Part shown: piece after piece, positions 7,841 to 17,052 of the stretch
Layout: every line of letters starts with the position of its first letter
How positions within the stretch are numbered: position 1 is the stretch's first letter
Assembly (NCBI GenBank): GCA_017537045.1
Contig: JAFYLN010000011.1
Span: forward strand, 1-58,278
DNA from: Oscillospiraceae bacterium
Lineage (GTDB): Bacteria; Bacillota_A; Clostridia; Oscillospirales; Oscillospiraceae
Length of the DNA: 58,278 bases
Reading direction: 5' to 3'
Notes under the pieces: generated by a model
The model's database searches: none
Told to the model about the DNA's origin: nothing
Seen by the model: the letters and a program-made list of their open reading frames with translations, nothing else
Made by a program: the position numbers and the translations under genes

Positions 7841-7869
7841 ATCTTAACATACCCAATTTAACCTGTCAA
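7841..7869 (-). promoter_or_regulatory. Promoter of the LacI-family gene
   Basis: On the minus strand TTGACA (7869-7864) and TAAGAT (7846-7841) are 17 bases apart. The predicted transcription start falls at or next to the ATG at 7834. Confidence 0.65.
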
Positions 7870-7881
7870 GCGAGGTAGAAT

Positions 7882-9510
7882 ATGCTGAACTTATCTGTAG
7901 CCCATATTCCCGGAACTGTGGATGCCTGCCCCCTTGGTGGACAAATGCATCTGCGTTTCCGGGTACAGCGTGGGATGATCCAGTCCGCCAGACTGGTCTA
8001 CAATTGCGACAAGAATCTGTGGCATGCGTTCCGGAATGAAGCGGAAATGAAAATCACCCATACGGATTCTGAACTGGAATACTACAGCGTGGCAGTTTCA
8101 CTTACGGACACCCGCTTTTCCTATATATTTAAACTGAACTGCTCCGACGGAATGATACGTTATCTCTCCGAGGAAGGCTTGACTGACTCCTATGACCATA
8201 CACTGGGATATTTCAGTTTTTTCCAGTACACCTCCCAGTTTCCCTGTGATACCATGGCTGTACCGGGATGGGTCAAGGCCGCCACCTGCTATCAGATTTT
8301 TCCGGAACGGTTCGCTGTTGGCGATTCCAATAAGGATCTGAGCTATGTGAACACCAAATGGGGTGTAAAACCGACCCCAAAAAGCTATTATGGCGGTGAC
8401 CTGATTGGCATTCGGGAGCATTTGGACTATTTGGTAGATCTGGGTGTCAATGTGCTTTACATGACGCCCGTATTCTGCTCACCTACGAACCACAAGTATG
8501 AGATCACGGACTATGAGACTGTTGACCCGGCTTTCGGTGGTAATGAAGCCTTGAAAGACTTAATTGAAGATGCTCATAAACTGGGCATTAGGGTTATACT
8601 GGATGGTGTGTTCAATCACTGCTCCTGCTGGCATCCGTTCTTCCTGGATGCCCAGAAGAACGGCAGGAAGTCACCGTATTATGATTGGTTCTTCTGGAAA
8701 GAGGACGGTTCCTATCTGACCTTTGGCAGTGTCAAAACCATGCCGAAGCTGAATACCGGCAATCCGGAAGTTATCAGGTATTTCTCTGACGTAGCAGTTA
8801 TGTGGATGCGCGACTATGGCGCGGATGGCTGGCGTCTGGATGTGTCCGATGAAATCTCGCACAAATTCCTCCGTGCTTTCCGGGATGCGGTTATTGGTCA
8901 GAACCCCGAAGCCATCATCATCGGTGAGGACTGGCACCGGGCTGTGCGGTATCTAAACGGCGACGAGTACGACGGCATCATGAACTACGGCGTGACGAAG
9001 GCCTGTCTGGATCTGCTGGCATTTCATACCATTGACAGCAAAGCGTTCCGTGACCGGATTGTTCGGCTGTATCACACCTACAGCATCGCAGCCAACCAGA
9101 AAATGCTGAATCTTTTGGGCAGTCATGATACCGACCGTTTCCTGACCCGTGTAGAAGGAGATCCGGTTAGATTCCGCACCGCAGCGGCTATCATGTTCTT
9201 CTATCCCGGCATTCCCTGCGTTTACTATGGTGACGAAATCGGTATGGAGGGCGGTTATGACCCGGATTGCCGCCGCACCTTCCGCTGGAACCGGGATGGC
9301 TGGGATATGGAAACCAGAAACCTGATTAAAAAACTGATGAAGCTGAAGAAGGAACCAGCCCTGTCGGACGGCATCTTTGGTATTGATGAGCAGGACGGTA
9401 TCATTACCTTTACCCGTTCTGCAGATAAGCAAGTAATCAAGCTTCGGGTAAACGGAAGAGATAACGTAAACAAAGGCCTGCCGGCCTATGGATTTGAAAT
9501 TTTGATGTGA
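7882..9510 (+). CDS. GH13 alpha-glucan hydrolase, neopullulanase/cyclomaltodextrinase type
   Basis: 542-residue (beta/alpha)8 glycoside hydrolase of the alpha-amylase family. No signal peptide, so it acts in the cytoplasm on imported maltodextrins. The four conserved regions are visible: DGVFNH at residue 241, GWRLDVSDE with nucleophile Asp320, IIIGED with acid/base Glu349, and LLGSHDTDR with Asp416. An N-terminal beta domain (residues 1-125) of the CBM34 kind precedes the barrel, as in subfamily GH13_20; the order of regions fits neopullulanase, cyclomaltodextrinase or maltogenic amylase. The exact specificity cannot be read from sequence. First gene of an operon with the binding protein and two permeases; GAGGT lies upstream. 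Confidence 0.92.
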   Translation: MLNLSVAHIPGTVDACPLGGQMHLRFRVQRGMIQSARLVYNCDKNLWHAFRNEAEMKITHTDSELEYYSVAVSLTDTRFSYIFKLNCSDGMIRYLSEEGLTDSYDHTLGYFSFFQYTSQFPCDTMAVPGWVKAATCYQIFPERFAVGDSNKDLSYVNTKWGVKPTPKSYYGGDLIGIREHLDYLVDLGVNVLYMTPVFCSPTNHKYEITDYETVDPAFGGNEALKDLIEDAHKLGIRVILDGVFNHCSCWHPFFLDAQKNGRKSPYYDWFFWKEDGSYLTFGSVKTMPKLNTGNPEVIRYFSDVAVMWMRDYGADGWRLDVSDEISHKFLRAFRDAVIGQNPEAIIIGEDWHRAVRYLNGDEYDGIMNYGVTKACLDLLAFHTIDSKAFRDRIVRLYHTYSIAANQKMLNLLGSHDTDRFLTRVEGDPVRFRTAAAIMFFYPGIPCVYYGDEIGMEGGYDPDCRRTFRWNRDGWDMETRNLIKKLMKLKKEPALSDGIFGIDEQDGIITFTRSADKQVIKLRVNGRDNVNKGLPAYGFEILM

Positions 9511-9525
9511 CAGGAGGAAAAGACT

Positions 9526-11019
9526 ATGAAAAGAATTATTTCTGCTGTGATAGTGCTGACCATGATTCTTGCACTACTCTCCGGCTGCGGTGATAACAGC
9601 GCATCCGGAAACAATGTGGAGACCTCCGATCTGTACGAGCAGGTCATGTCCCGTTTCACTGGAGAACCGGAGGAAGGAGCCATTATTAAGGTTCTGGAAA
9701 ATGACACAGCCGTGGAGCTTGGCTATGTGGATCAGCTGATTGAGGCGTTCAACGAAGCTTACAAGGACAAAGGTATCTCCGCCGAGCGTATGAATATTGA
9801 CCAGTATTCCGATCTGGCCACAGATGGTCCTTACGGCTACGGTCCTGATGTCTGGTATCAGGCCAACGATATTCTCATGAAGTATGCGGATAACCAGCAC
9901 CTGCTGCCCCTGCCCATCTATGACATGGAGTGCTACGAGCAGATCCCCCAGAGCGCCTGGAATGCCTATGCCACCGAAATGAACGGAGAGACCTTCTACT
10001 GCGGCATTCCTCTGAATGTCCAGTCCGGCATGCTGTATTATATCGAGTCCATGCTGCCCGAAAATTGGGAAACCGAGTGGGACATCAACAGCAATGGTAC
10101 GCCGGATTTCTTTGAAACCTATACTGCGCTTTATACTTATTCTGAATTGTGCAAAGAAGGCAGTGAGAAAACCCAGTACGGATATCTGGACGAAACCGTG
10201 GATACCTACTTTATGAGTGGCTATCTCTTTACCTATGGCGGCTATATCTTCGGCCAGAACGGCAGCGATGCCAGTGATATCGGTCTGGCTTCCGGCGAAA
10301 GCTACAAGGGTGCCCGCATGATCCAGCAGTGGGCAGGCCAGATGAACAATACAGAGGTTCTGGACAACACCTTCTCTTCCGCAGCCTATCAGTATCTGGC
10401 TGATGGTGTGATGCTCTGCACCATTACCACCCCCGACGTTTCCCGGATGTTTATCCGTTCCATGGTCTCTACCGGAAACTGGACGGAGGAAGAAGCCAAG
10501 GCAGATCTGAAGATGATCACCGTTCCCCGGCTGCCTGTGAGTGCCGATCTGACTGCCGATAGCTGGCAGGATTCCATTACAAAAATGGACGAGATGACTG
10601 TGGAAACCACCATGATGGGCGGCATCAACGGCTACGGTATTTCTGCCTACACAGATTATCCCAACGCATCCCTTGCGTTCGTGGAATTTGCGACTTCCTA
10701 TGAGCAGGCGGTTATCCGGAATGAGTATCTGGGTGTGGCACCTGCCAGAGCAGATGCTGCTGCCACCATTTCCGAGACCGATGCCACTGTCGGCATCCTC
10801 TTTGACCGGCTTGACCGGGGATTTATCAGCATCATGCCGGCTATTACCGAAATCGGCCAGCTCTGGACTCCTGCAGAATCTTTCCTGATTGACCTTTCCA
10901 CCGATCCTTATCGAGCAGAACGGGGAGATGCGCGGCTTTACGACACGGATGATAAGATTCAGGCTGGTCTGGAGCGTCTTGTAACGCAGATCCGTGATGC
11001 CATTGAGACACTGGCGTAA
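9526..11019 (+). CDS. Maltodextrin-type ABC solute-binding lipoprotein
   Basis: Extracellular substrate-binding protein of 497 residues, anchored by a lipid on Cys21 (lipobox LLSGC). The mature part follows the family 1 sugar-binding pattern: a first lobe with AFNEAYKDKGI and GYGPDVWYQANDILMKYAD, and a long second lobe. It is longer than MalE-like proteins of about 400 residues; inserts around residues 190-260 account for part of this. It follows the GH13 gene with a clear AGGAGG and precedes two permeases, so maltodextrins are the expected ligand (inferred). Confidence 0.88.
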   Translation: MKRIISAVIVLTMILALLSGCGDNSASGNNVETSDLYEQVMSRFTGEPEEGAIIKVLENDTAVELGYVDQLIEAFNEAYKDKGISAERMNIDQYSDLATDGPYGYGPDVWYQANDILMKYADNQHLLPLPIYDMECYEQIPQSAWNAYATEMNGETFYCGIPLNVQSGMLYYIESMLPENWETEWDINSNGTPDFFETYTALYTYSELCKEGSEKTQYGYLDETVDTYFMSGYLFTYGGYIFGQNGSDASDIGLASGESYKGARMIQQWAGQMNNTEVLDNTFSSAAYQYLADGVMLCTITTPDVSRMFIRSMVSTGNWTEEEAKADLKMITVPRLPVSADLTADSWQDSITKMDEMTVETTMMGGINGYGISAYTDYPNASLAFVEFATSYEQAVIRNEYLGVAPARADAAATISETDATVGILFDRLDRGFISIMPAITEIGQLWTPAESFLIDLSTDPYRAERGDARLYDTDDKIQAGLERLVTQIRDAIETLA

Positions 11020-11031
11020 GGAGTGATCTTT

Positions 11032-12360
11032 ATGAAACAGAACATCCAGAACGTGGGACGATTCCTGCGCTGGACACCCTGGCAGGTGAAGCTGTCCATG
11101 ATCATCATGGGACTTGGACAGCTCTGCTATGGACAAATCGTAAAGGGATTGTTCTACTTAGCTTGTTTCGCAGTTCTTCTTACTTACTTTGTCACGCGGG
11201 GCTTTGGTGACCTGATTGGTTTCTTTACGCTGGGAACCAACGAGGAGAACCTGTGGCTGAGTATCCCCGGCGACAACAGCCTAACCATGCTGATCCTCGG
11301 CCTGTTTGCCATCTTCATCCTGATCTTCACGCTGGTTCTGCATGTTACCAATGTGAAGGATGCGGTGTTTACAGCCCGGCTGCAGGAGAAGGGGAAACCT
11401 GTCCATAAGTTCTGCCAGACCCTGGAAACTGCAGCAGATGATAAGTTCCATATGACCGCACTGTCCGTCCCTATGGTGGGAGTGGCAATTTTCTCTATTC
11501 TGCCGATCGTATTCATGATCTGCATTGCTTTTACCGATCTGGGCGGTGATGTGGTCTATCCGAAGCTGGCAAACTGGTCCTTCTCAGCCTGGAAAAAGAT
11601 TCTGAGCCTCGGCAAAATCGGAAGCACCTTTGTAAAGATCCTTGGATGGAACATTGTTTGGGCGGTGCTGTCGACCGCACTGAACTTTGTAGTCGGTCTG
11701 GGAATGGCGCTGCTTCTGAACAAGCGGAATGTTAAGGGCTCCAAATTCTGGCGTGCGTTCCCAATTCTTGCCTACGCAATTCCTGGCTTTATCTCCATGC
11801 TGGGGTTCAAGTTCATGTTCTCCCAAAGCGGTCCCATTAACTACTATCTGGATGAAGCTGGGCTCATGCGTATCTTCTTCCTGACCAATGACGCTTCTGC
11901 CAAATGGTGGGCGAGGGGAATCGGCCTGTTCGTCAATGCCTGGATATCCACACCCTCCATCATGCTGATGACCACAGGTATCTTAAGCAACATCAATACC
12001 GATCTGTACGAAGCGGCATCGCTGGACGGTGCTTCTCCCTTCCAGCAGTTCAAGAAGATTACGCTGCCCTTTGTGATCTTTTCGACCACGCCGGTGCTGA
12101 TCAGCCAGTTCGTGGGCAACTTCAATAACTTCGGAATTTTCTTCTTCCTCCGCGATGGTGTCATTTCCAACTATGCAGATTACTTCCTTGCAAGTGATAC
12201 GGATCTTTTGATCAACTGGCTGTACAAGCTGTCGGTGGATAACAACTACTATTCCATCGGCGCGGCGATCAGCCTGATCATCTTCCTGATTACCGCAGCC
12301 CTGTCTCTGTCTGTCTATGTCCGAAGCGCAGCCTATAAGCAGGAGGATAGATACCAATGA
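11032..12360 (+). CDS. Sugar ABC transporter permease, MalF-like
   Basis: Membrane subunit of the maltodextrin importer, 442 residues with about eight hydrophobic segments. The cytoplasmic EAA loop that docks the ATPase reads EAASLDGASPFQQFKKITLPF near residue 325. The N-terminal 140 residues add extra membrane segments, as in many Firmicutes MalF proteins. Start 11032 is chosen because AAGGAG lies 8 bases upstream; the frame also allows GTG at 11023, which overlaps that site. It overlaps the next gene by four bases (ATGA). Confidence 0.9.
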   Translation: MKQNIQNVGRFLRWTPWQVKLSMIIMGLGQLCYGQIVKGLFYLACFAVLLTYFVTRGFGDLIGFFTLGTNEENLWLSIPGDNSLTMLILGLFAIFILIFTLVLHVTNVKDAVFTARLQEKGKPVHKFCQTLETAADDKFHMTALSVPMVGVAIFSILPIVFMICIAFTDLGGDVVYPKLANWSFSAWKKILSLGKIGSTFVKILGWNIVWAVLSTALNFVVGLGMALLLNKRNVKGSKFWRAFPILAYAIPGFISMLGFKFMFSQSGPINYYLDEAGLMRIFFLTNDASAKWWARGIGLFVNAWISTPSIMLMTTGILSNINTDLYEAASLDGASPFQQFKKITLPFVIFSTTPVLISQFVGNFNNFGIFFFLRDGVISNYADYFLASDTDLLINWLYKLSVDNNYYSIGAAISLIIFLITAALSLSVYVRSAAYKQEDRYQ

Positions 12361-13205
12361 AAAAGAACAAAGTAACTCCCCGTAAAGCTGCAGACAATAT
12401 TTTTACCTATGCAGCGCTTCTGGTGATGTCCGCGATTTTCCTGTTTCCCTGCCTGTGGCTGATTCTGGCATCATTGTCCAAAACCGGAAGCTTGTATGAT
12501 TTCAAGGGATTTTTCCCGGCAGAGTTCAGCTTCCAGACCTTTGTCGATTTGTTCACGGACGATGTCAATGGACTGTATCCTTACAAGACATGGTTTTTCA
12601 ATACCCTTTATGTTGCAATTTGCAGTTCCCTGCTGGGCACGGTACTGGTGTTGCTGACGGCCTACGTCATGTCCCGGTTCCGCTTCAAGGGAAGAGATAC
12701 CATCAAGAAAACTACTTTGGTTCTGGGCATGTTCCCCGGCTTTATGGGTATGACGGCTGTGTATATCATCATGACCCAGCTTGGACTCATTGATAAACTG
12801 GAATCTCTGATTTTCTTCTATGCGGCAACAACTCCGGTCAACTACATGGTACAAAAAGGCTATTTCGATTCCATTCCCAACACCATATTTGAAGCTGCGC
12901 GGCTGGATGGAGCAACAAATCTGGAGGTCTTTACGAAAATAACGCTGCCGCTGAGTAAGCCCATGGTTGTCTACACCATGCTGACCCAGTTTGCATGGCC
13001 CTGGAGCGATGTTCTGCTGCCGAAGCTGCTGCTCAAAGACCGGGATATGTGGACTGTTGCAGTCGGTCTATTCAACCTTCCTGAGACCCATTTCGCCCGG
13101 TTTGCCGCAGGCTCCGTGTTTATCGCAATTCCCATCGTGATCCTGTATTTCTGCCTGGTCAAGAACATAGTAAATGGCTTAACAGCCGGCTCTGTTAAAG
13201 GATAA
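12357..13205 (+). CDS. Sugar ABC transporter permease, MalG-like
   Basis: Second membrane subunit, 282 residues with six hydrophobic segments and the EAA loop EAARLDGATNLEVFTKITLPL near residue 180. The C-terminus ends NGLTAGSVKG, the usual MalG tail. It pairs with the preceding MalF-like protein. No gene for the ATPase (MalK/MsmX type) follows; the operon ends here at a terminator, so the complex must use an ATPase encoded elsewhere. Confidence 0.92.
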   Translation: MKKNKVTPRKAADNIFTYAALLVMSAIFLFPCLWLILASLSKTGSLYDFKGFFPAEFSFQTFVDLFTDDVNGLYPYKTWFFNTLYVAICSSLLGTVLVLLTAYVMSRFRFKGRDTIKKTTLVLGMFPGFMGMTAVYIIMTQLGLIDKLESLIFFYAATTPVNYMVQKGYFDSIPNTIFEAARLDGATNLEVFTKITLPLSKPMVVYTMLTQFAWPWSDVLLPKLLLKDRDMWTVAVGLFNLPETHFARFAAGSVFIAIPIVILYFCLVKNIVNGLTAGSVKG

Positions 13206-13230
13206 AGTATATTTATATTTTTTCCTGTCC

Positions 13231-13268
13231 TGCCCGTCCCACGCAGTAGCTGGGACGGGCATATTTAT
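13231..13268 (+). terminator. Terminator of the GH13/ABC operon
   Basis: TGCCCGTCCCA and TGGGACGGGCA form an 11-bp stem around a 9-base loop, followed by TATTTAT. The 215 bases after it hold no gene; a TATAAT at 13417-13422 is the likely -10 of the next small gene. Confidence 0.8.
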
Positions 13269-13485
13269 CGCGCAGCCGCAGATTTTTATGCATTTGTGAG
13301 GGTTTCATTAAAGAGATAACACTGAATGCCAGTCCATGAAGTGCAGCAGCCTCCAGAAATACAGACATGAAACGAAATTTAATAAATTCTTTATGGAAAC
13401 AGGCAAACAAGTGCGCTATAATAAATTCAGAACATGCTTGCAAAACAATTCGATAAATTCGGGTCTGACAATGAGGTTAATGCCT

Positions 13486-13746
13486 ATGAAAAAATTGATC
13501 ACATTCGTTTTCGTATTTGTTTTTGTGTTATGCCTTGGTGGTTGCTCTAAAGCGAAAGAAGAAACTGTTTCATTTCATAACAAGACATTTCATAAATCTG
13601 ATTTATCAGAAGAAACACTTGAATGGCTTGAATGGTACAATCAACTTAATGAAACGCAACAGCTGTCCATTAGCTATATTCCATCCGATTTATACAAACT
13701 TAGCGGTTATTGTGATGTAGAAGATGCTCCGGCCGAGACTGAGTAA
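13486..13746 (+). CDS. Small lipoprotein, unknown function
   Basis: 86 residues. The signal peptide MKKLITFVFVFVFVLCLGGC has a lipobox LGGC with Cys20. The mature part is about 66 polar residues ending EDAPAETE; SEETLEWLEWYNQLNETQQLSISYIPSDL is the likely folded core. The start is set by GAGG 9 bases upstream; the frame runs open further upstream without a ribosome site. I do not recognise the family. The AT-rich sequence differs from its neighbours. Confidence 0.7.
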   Translation: MKKLITFVFVFVFVLCLGGCSKAKEETVSFHNKTFHKSDLSEETLEWLEWYNQLNETQQLSISYIPSDLYKLSGYCDVEDAPAETE

Positions 13747-13802
13747 ATTTCAATTTATCCAACCATTTCCATGCTTTGTCCTAACAATAAGGAGCTTTTA
13801 CC

Positions 13803-14189
13803 ATGAAAAGAAACAAAAACACCCGAAGGATCTTTGTTCTATGTGTTGTTGCTGTCTTCATTATCTTTGCTGCAGTTGCGACACTGAAATGGGATGCTAT
13901 TTTTCAGCGGGGCAATCCACTTCCCTACCTCGCAGCCATGGTCAAGCTGACCGGTGAGAATTCATTTGAAGCAGTCAATGGTATGGATGGAATCTTCATC
14001 ACCAAGCGGGGTGATAAAGAAGGGCTCTTTCAGATGATTCAGGATACATATTATGTGGAATTTAAAGAACAGTTTGGCAGCGCCTATTTATTTACAGACG
14101 GTGAACAGAATTATACAATCGGGTCGGAAATATACTGGGGAAGTTATACCGTCTGGACACTGCCTTTTGATGGAGCTTTTTCCGGCTAG
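13803..14189 (+). CDS. Hypothetical single-pass membrane protein
   Basis: 128 residues: a basic N-terminus (MKRNKNTRR), one membrane helix near residues 10-28, then about 100 outward-facing residues with repeated aromatic pairs (DTYYVEFKEQFGSAYLFTDGEQNYTIGSEIYWGSYTVWTLPF). TAAGGAG precedes the start. It lies 56 bases after the small lipoprotein gene and may share its transcript. No family recognised. Confidence 0.7.
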   Translation: MKRNKNTRRIFVLCVVAVFIIFAAVATLKWDAIFQRGNPLPYLAAMVKLTGENSFEAVNGMDGIFITKRGDKEGLFQMIQDTYYVEFKEQFGSAYLFTDGEQNYTIGSEIYWGSYTVWTLPFDGAFSG

Positions 14190-14228
14190 CGCAACTTATA
14201 AGGATTTCTTAAGTTATTCCCGCCTTTA

Positions 14229-14258
14229 TTGACAGTTAAACGGCAAAAGTGCTATAAT
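14229..14258 (+). promoter_or_regulatory. Promoter of the zinc-ribbon membrane protein gene
   Basis: TTGACA (14229-14234) and TATAAT (14253-14258) with an 18-base spacer. Confidence 0.85.
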
Positions 14259-14289
14259 TCTTGTAAGTCAAACATAAGGAGGTTTTATT

Positions 14290-14838
14290 ATGAAAGCCTG
14301 TCCCAACTGCCGCAACCAGATCCATGACGATGCCGTGTTCTGCCCCATTTGCGGTACTGCAATCGGTGTCGCACCGCAGTTTCAGCAGCAGCATGCACCC
14401 ACTCCTGCCCCTGAACAGAAAGCGCAGTACCAGCAGTCCCCTTTCTCTGCACCTGCCGTTGCTTATGTTGATCCATATGACCACACGAAGGATTTTTTAG
14501 CCGGGGATATTTCTGAGAATAAGGTTACGGTTATGCTGATGTATCTGCTGGGACCTCTGGGGATTCTGCTTGCATTGCTGGCATCCAACAATTCAAAGTA
14601 TGTGGATTTCCATGTAAAGCAGGCAATGAAGCTGACTGTTGCGGAGATTCTCGGCATTCTGGTGCTGACAGTTGTTTCCTTCCTGTTGTGGGAGGTCCGG
14701 CTGCGCATTTTCATGTTCTTTGTTGTTACCGTCGTGCCCATTGGTCTGGCAGTTTTGCATCTATTATGTTTTTTACAGGTATGCAAGGAAAAAGCGGTCG
14801 AGGTATATCTGGTGCGCAATCTGAAATTTCTGAAATAA
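14290..14838 (+). CDS. Zinc-ribbon membrane protein, DUF4870-like
   Basis: 182 residues. An N-terminal zinc ribbon (CPNCRNQIHDDAVFCPICG; cysteines at 4, 7, 19 and 22) is followed by a Gln/Pro-rich linker to about residue 65, then three hydrophobic segments. VMLMYLLGPLGILLALLASNNSKYVDFHVKQAM resembles the start of DUF4870/Tic20-like membrane domains. Function unknown; it is probably a cytoplasm-facing zinc ribbon tethered to the membrane. It stands alone between a promoter and a strong terminator, with GGAGG upstream. Confidence 0.75.
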   Translation: MKACPNCRNQIHDDAVFCPICGTAIGVAPQFQQQHAPTPAPEQKAQYQQSPFSAPAVAYVDPYDHTKDFLAGDISENKVTVMLMYLLGPLGILLALLASNNSKYVDFHVKQAMKLTVAEILGILVLTVVSFLLWEVRLRIFMFFVVTVVPIGLAVLHLLCFLQVCKEKAVEVYLVRNLKFLK

Positions 14839-14845
14839 TCCGACA

Positions 14846-14875
14846 AAAGCAGCACAAATTGTGCTGCTTTTTTTA
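14846..14875 (+). terminator. Terminator after the zinc-ribbon membrane protein
   Basis: AAAGCAGCACAA and the facing GTGCTGCTTT form a stem around ATT, then a run of T. Confidence 0.9.
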
Positions 14876-14944
14876 TGGATATTCACTGGATTTTTACGAC
14901 AAACAGTTGTATAATGGAGAAAAACAGGAAAGCAGGTGCTGCCT

Positions 14945-16300
14945 TTGGACGAAATGGAACGTAAATACAGGCAAATGACCGAACCACCGGTGCATAAACT
15001 GATCTGCAAGCTGGCTGTACCGTGTATCATCAGCATGCTGGTCACATCTTTCTACAACATGGCGGATACATACTTTGTCGGCATGCTCAAGAGCAACGCC
15101 GCTACGGGTGCCGTGGGTGTTGTGTTCTCCATGATGGCCATCATTCAGGCGGTAGGCTTTTTCTTCGGTCAGGGCAGCGGCAACTATATTTCCCGGGAAT
15201 TGGGCAAGAAGAATTATCAGGAAGCGTCCAACATGGCAGCAACCGGATTCTTTTCCGCACTGGCAGCCGGCGCACTGATCTGCATTGTCGGCCAGATTTT
15301 TCTGGAAGAGCTTGCCTATCTGCTGGGTTCCACGCCCACCATTCTGCCCTATACGGAAGCTTATCTGCGGGTGATCCTGCTGGGTGCACCGTGGATGACG
15401 GCATCGCTGGTTCTGAACAACCAGCTCCGTTTTCAGGGCAGTGCAAGCTATGCCATGGTTGGCATCGTCAGCGGTGCAGTTTTGAATATTGCGCTGGATC
15501 CTTTGCTGATCTTTGTCTTTGACATGGGTGTTGCAGGAGCCGGATGGGCAACCATTATCAGCCAGTTTGTCAGCTTCTGTTTGCTGCTGCGGGGCTGCTC
15601 CAAGGGAAGCAATATCCACATCAATATCCGAAATGTAAAAGTGCAGTGGCATTATTACAGGATGATCATTCGCGGCGGTCTTCCCTCCCTTGCCCGCCAG
15701 TGTCTGGCATCCGTTGCCACCATCTGCCTGAACCATGCGGCGCAGCCCTATGGCGATGCTGCCATTGCGGCAATGGGTGTGGTTCAGAGAGTCACCATGT
15801 TCGGCTCTTCTACAATGATCGGTTTCGGTCAGGGCTTCCAGCCTGTTTGCGGATTCAATTACGGCGCAGGTCTCTACTCCCGCGTGAAAGCCGGATTCTG
15901 GTTCTGCGTCAAGGTCTCTTTTGTTTTCCTCGTCTGTGTCAGTACCTTGGGATTCATCTTTGCTCCGAATCTGATTTCCCTGTTCCGGGACGATCCGGCC
16001 GTTATTGAATTTGGTTCCAGAGCGCTGCGGTTCCAATGTATGACGCTCTGGGTGCAAAGCTGGGTAGTTATGAGCAATATGATGATGCAGTCCATGGGAA
16101 GAACCGTTCCCGCAACGTTCCTTGCAGTCGCAAGACAGGGACTTTTCTTCGTTCCCTTCGTTTTACTGCTCCCTCCCCTGCTGGGTGCATTGGGTGTACA
16201 GATGGCACAGTCCTGCGCCGATGTTTTGACGTTTACCTGCGCCATCCCAATTCAACTGCAGGTGCTGCGCAGTTTAAAAGAGGATCAACCGCGCCGTTGA
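14945..16300 (+). CDS. MATE family efflux transporter
   Basis: Cation-coupled multidrug exporter of about 451 residues with twelve hydrophobic segments in two similar halves. The family opening RLYC-type segment is seen as HKLICKLAVPCIISMLVTSFYNMADTYFVG. The start is uncertain: TTG at 14945 is chosen because AGCAGGTG sits 6 bases upstream; GTG at 14936 and ATG at 14954 are alternatives. TATAAT at 14910-14915 is the likely -10. The stop codon overlaps the -35 of the next gene. Substrate unknown. Confidence 0.9.
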   Translation: MDEMERKYRQMTEPPVHKLICKLAVPCIISMLVTSFYNMADTYFVGMLKSNAATGAVGVVFSMMAIIQAVGFFFGQGSGNYISRELGKKNYQEASNMAATGFFSALAAGALICIVGQIFLEELAYLLGSTPTILPYTEAYLRVILLGAPWMTASLVLNNQLRFQGSASYAMVGIVSGAVLNIALDPLLIFVFDMGVAGAGWATIISQFVSFCLLLRGCSKGSNIHINIRNVKVQWHYYRMIIRGGLPSLARQCLASVATICLNHAAQPYGDAAIAAMGVVQRVTMFGSSTMIGFGQGFQPVCGFNYGAGLYSRVKAGFWFCVKVSFVFLVCVSTLGFIFAPNLISLFRDDPAVIEFGSRALRFQCMTLWVQSWVVMSNMMMQSMGRTVPATFLAVARQGLFFVPFVLLLPPLLGALGVQMAQSCADVLTFTCAIPIQLQVLRSLKEDQPRR

Positions 16301-16325
16301 CATCGCCCGCAGCCTTTGATATAAT
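16297..16325 (+). promoter_or_regulatory. Promoter overlapping the MATE stop codon
   Basis: TTGACA (16297-16302) and TATAAT (16320-16325), 17-base spacer. The TGA stop of the MATE gene is part of the -35. Confidence 0.85.
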
Positions 16326-16371
16326 TATTCTATAAAATATCCCCCGACATAACAACAAGGAGGTAACCTAT

Positions 16372-16983
16372 ATGGAAAAGACAATCATCACCATCAGTCG
16401 TGAATTTGGCAGCGGCGGACGCACCCTTGGCCGCATGGTCGCCGAGAAGCTGGGCATCCCCTTCTACGACAAGGAACTTGTTGACCAGATTGCACTGGAA
16501 TCCGGCTTCGCCCCCAAGTATGTGGAAGAGCATGGCGAGCATTCCCCCAGCGGCAGCCTGTTCTCCTACGCATTTGCACCACAGGGCATCCCCGGCGTGA
16601 TGAACGGCCTGTCCACAGCCGATTTCCTCTGGAATGTGCAGTGCAACGTGATCCTGCAGTTGGCTGATAAGGGTCCCTGCGTTATCGTTGGCCGGAATGC
16701 GGACTACATCCTGAAGGATCATCCCGAGGCTCTGCACGTCTATGTGTTTGCAGATGTTCCCTACCGCGCTGAGCGTATCGTGCGCCGCTACGGCGAATCC
16801 GAAAAGACTCCCGAACAGCGTCTGGCAGAAAAGGATAAGCGCCGCCGCGTGAATTACCATCACTACACCGGCCGCACCTGGGGTCAGGCACAGAACTACG
16901 ACATCTGCCTGGACACCGGCGTTCTGGGTCTGGAGCAGTGCGCTGACATTGTGGTCGGCATCATCGAAAATTCCAGAAAGTAA
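16372..16983 (+). CDS. Cytidylate-kinase-like family protein
   Basis: 203 residues of the AAA_26/cytidylate-kinase-like fold. The N-terminal phosphate-binding motif SREFGSGGRTLGRMVAEKLG is followed by PFYDKELVD, as in this family. The middle CVIVGRNADYIL and the arginine-rich lid KDKRRRVNYHHYTGRTWG complete the fold. True cytidylate kinase (cmk) has a different P-loop, so this is a paralogue whose substrate is not established. AAGGAGG lies upstream. It is a single gene with its own promoter and terminator. Confidence 0.85.
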   Translation: MEKTIITISREFGSGGRTLGRMVAEKLGIPFYDKELVDQIALESGFAPKYVEEHGEHSPSGSLFSYAFAPQGIPGVMNGLSTADFLWNVQCNVILQLADKGPCVIVGRNADYILKDHPEALHVYVFADVPYRAERIVRRYGESEKTPEQRLAEKDKRRRVNYHHYTGRTWGQAQNYDICLDTGVLGLEQCADIVVGIIENSRK

Positions 16984-16987
16984 GCTC

Positions 16988-17021
16988 AAAGCCCTGCACC
17001 AAACGGTGCAGGGCTTTTTAC
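16988..17021 (+). terminator. Terminator after the kinase-like gene
   Basis: AAAGCCCTGCACC and GGTGCAGGGCTTT pair perfectly around AAAC, followed by TTT. Confidence 0.92.
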
Positions 17022-17052
17022 GTAATTTCGCTTTTGTTTTCGGATCGATGGG

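Noticed and set aside
9574..11136. Minus-strand frame opposite the solute-binding protein
   Set aside because: It crosses two real genes and lacks any family pattern.
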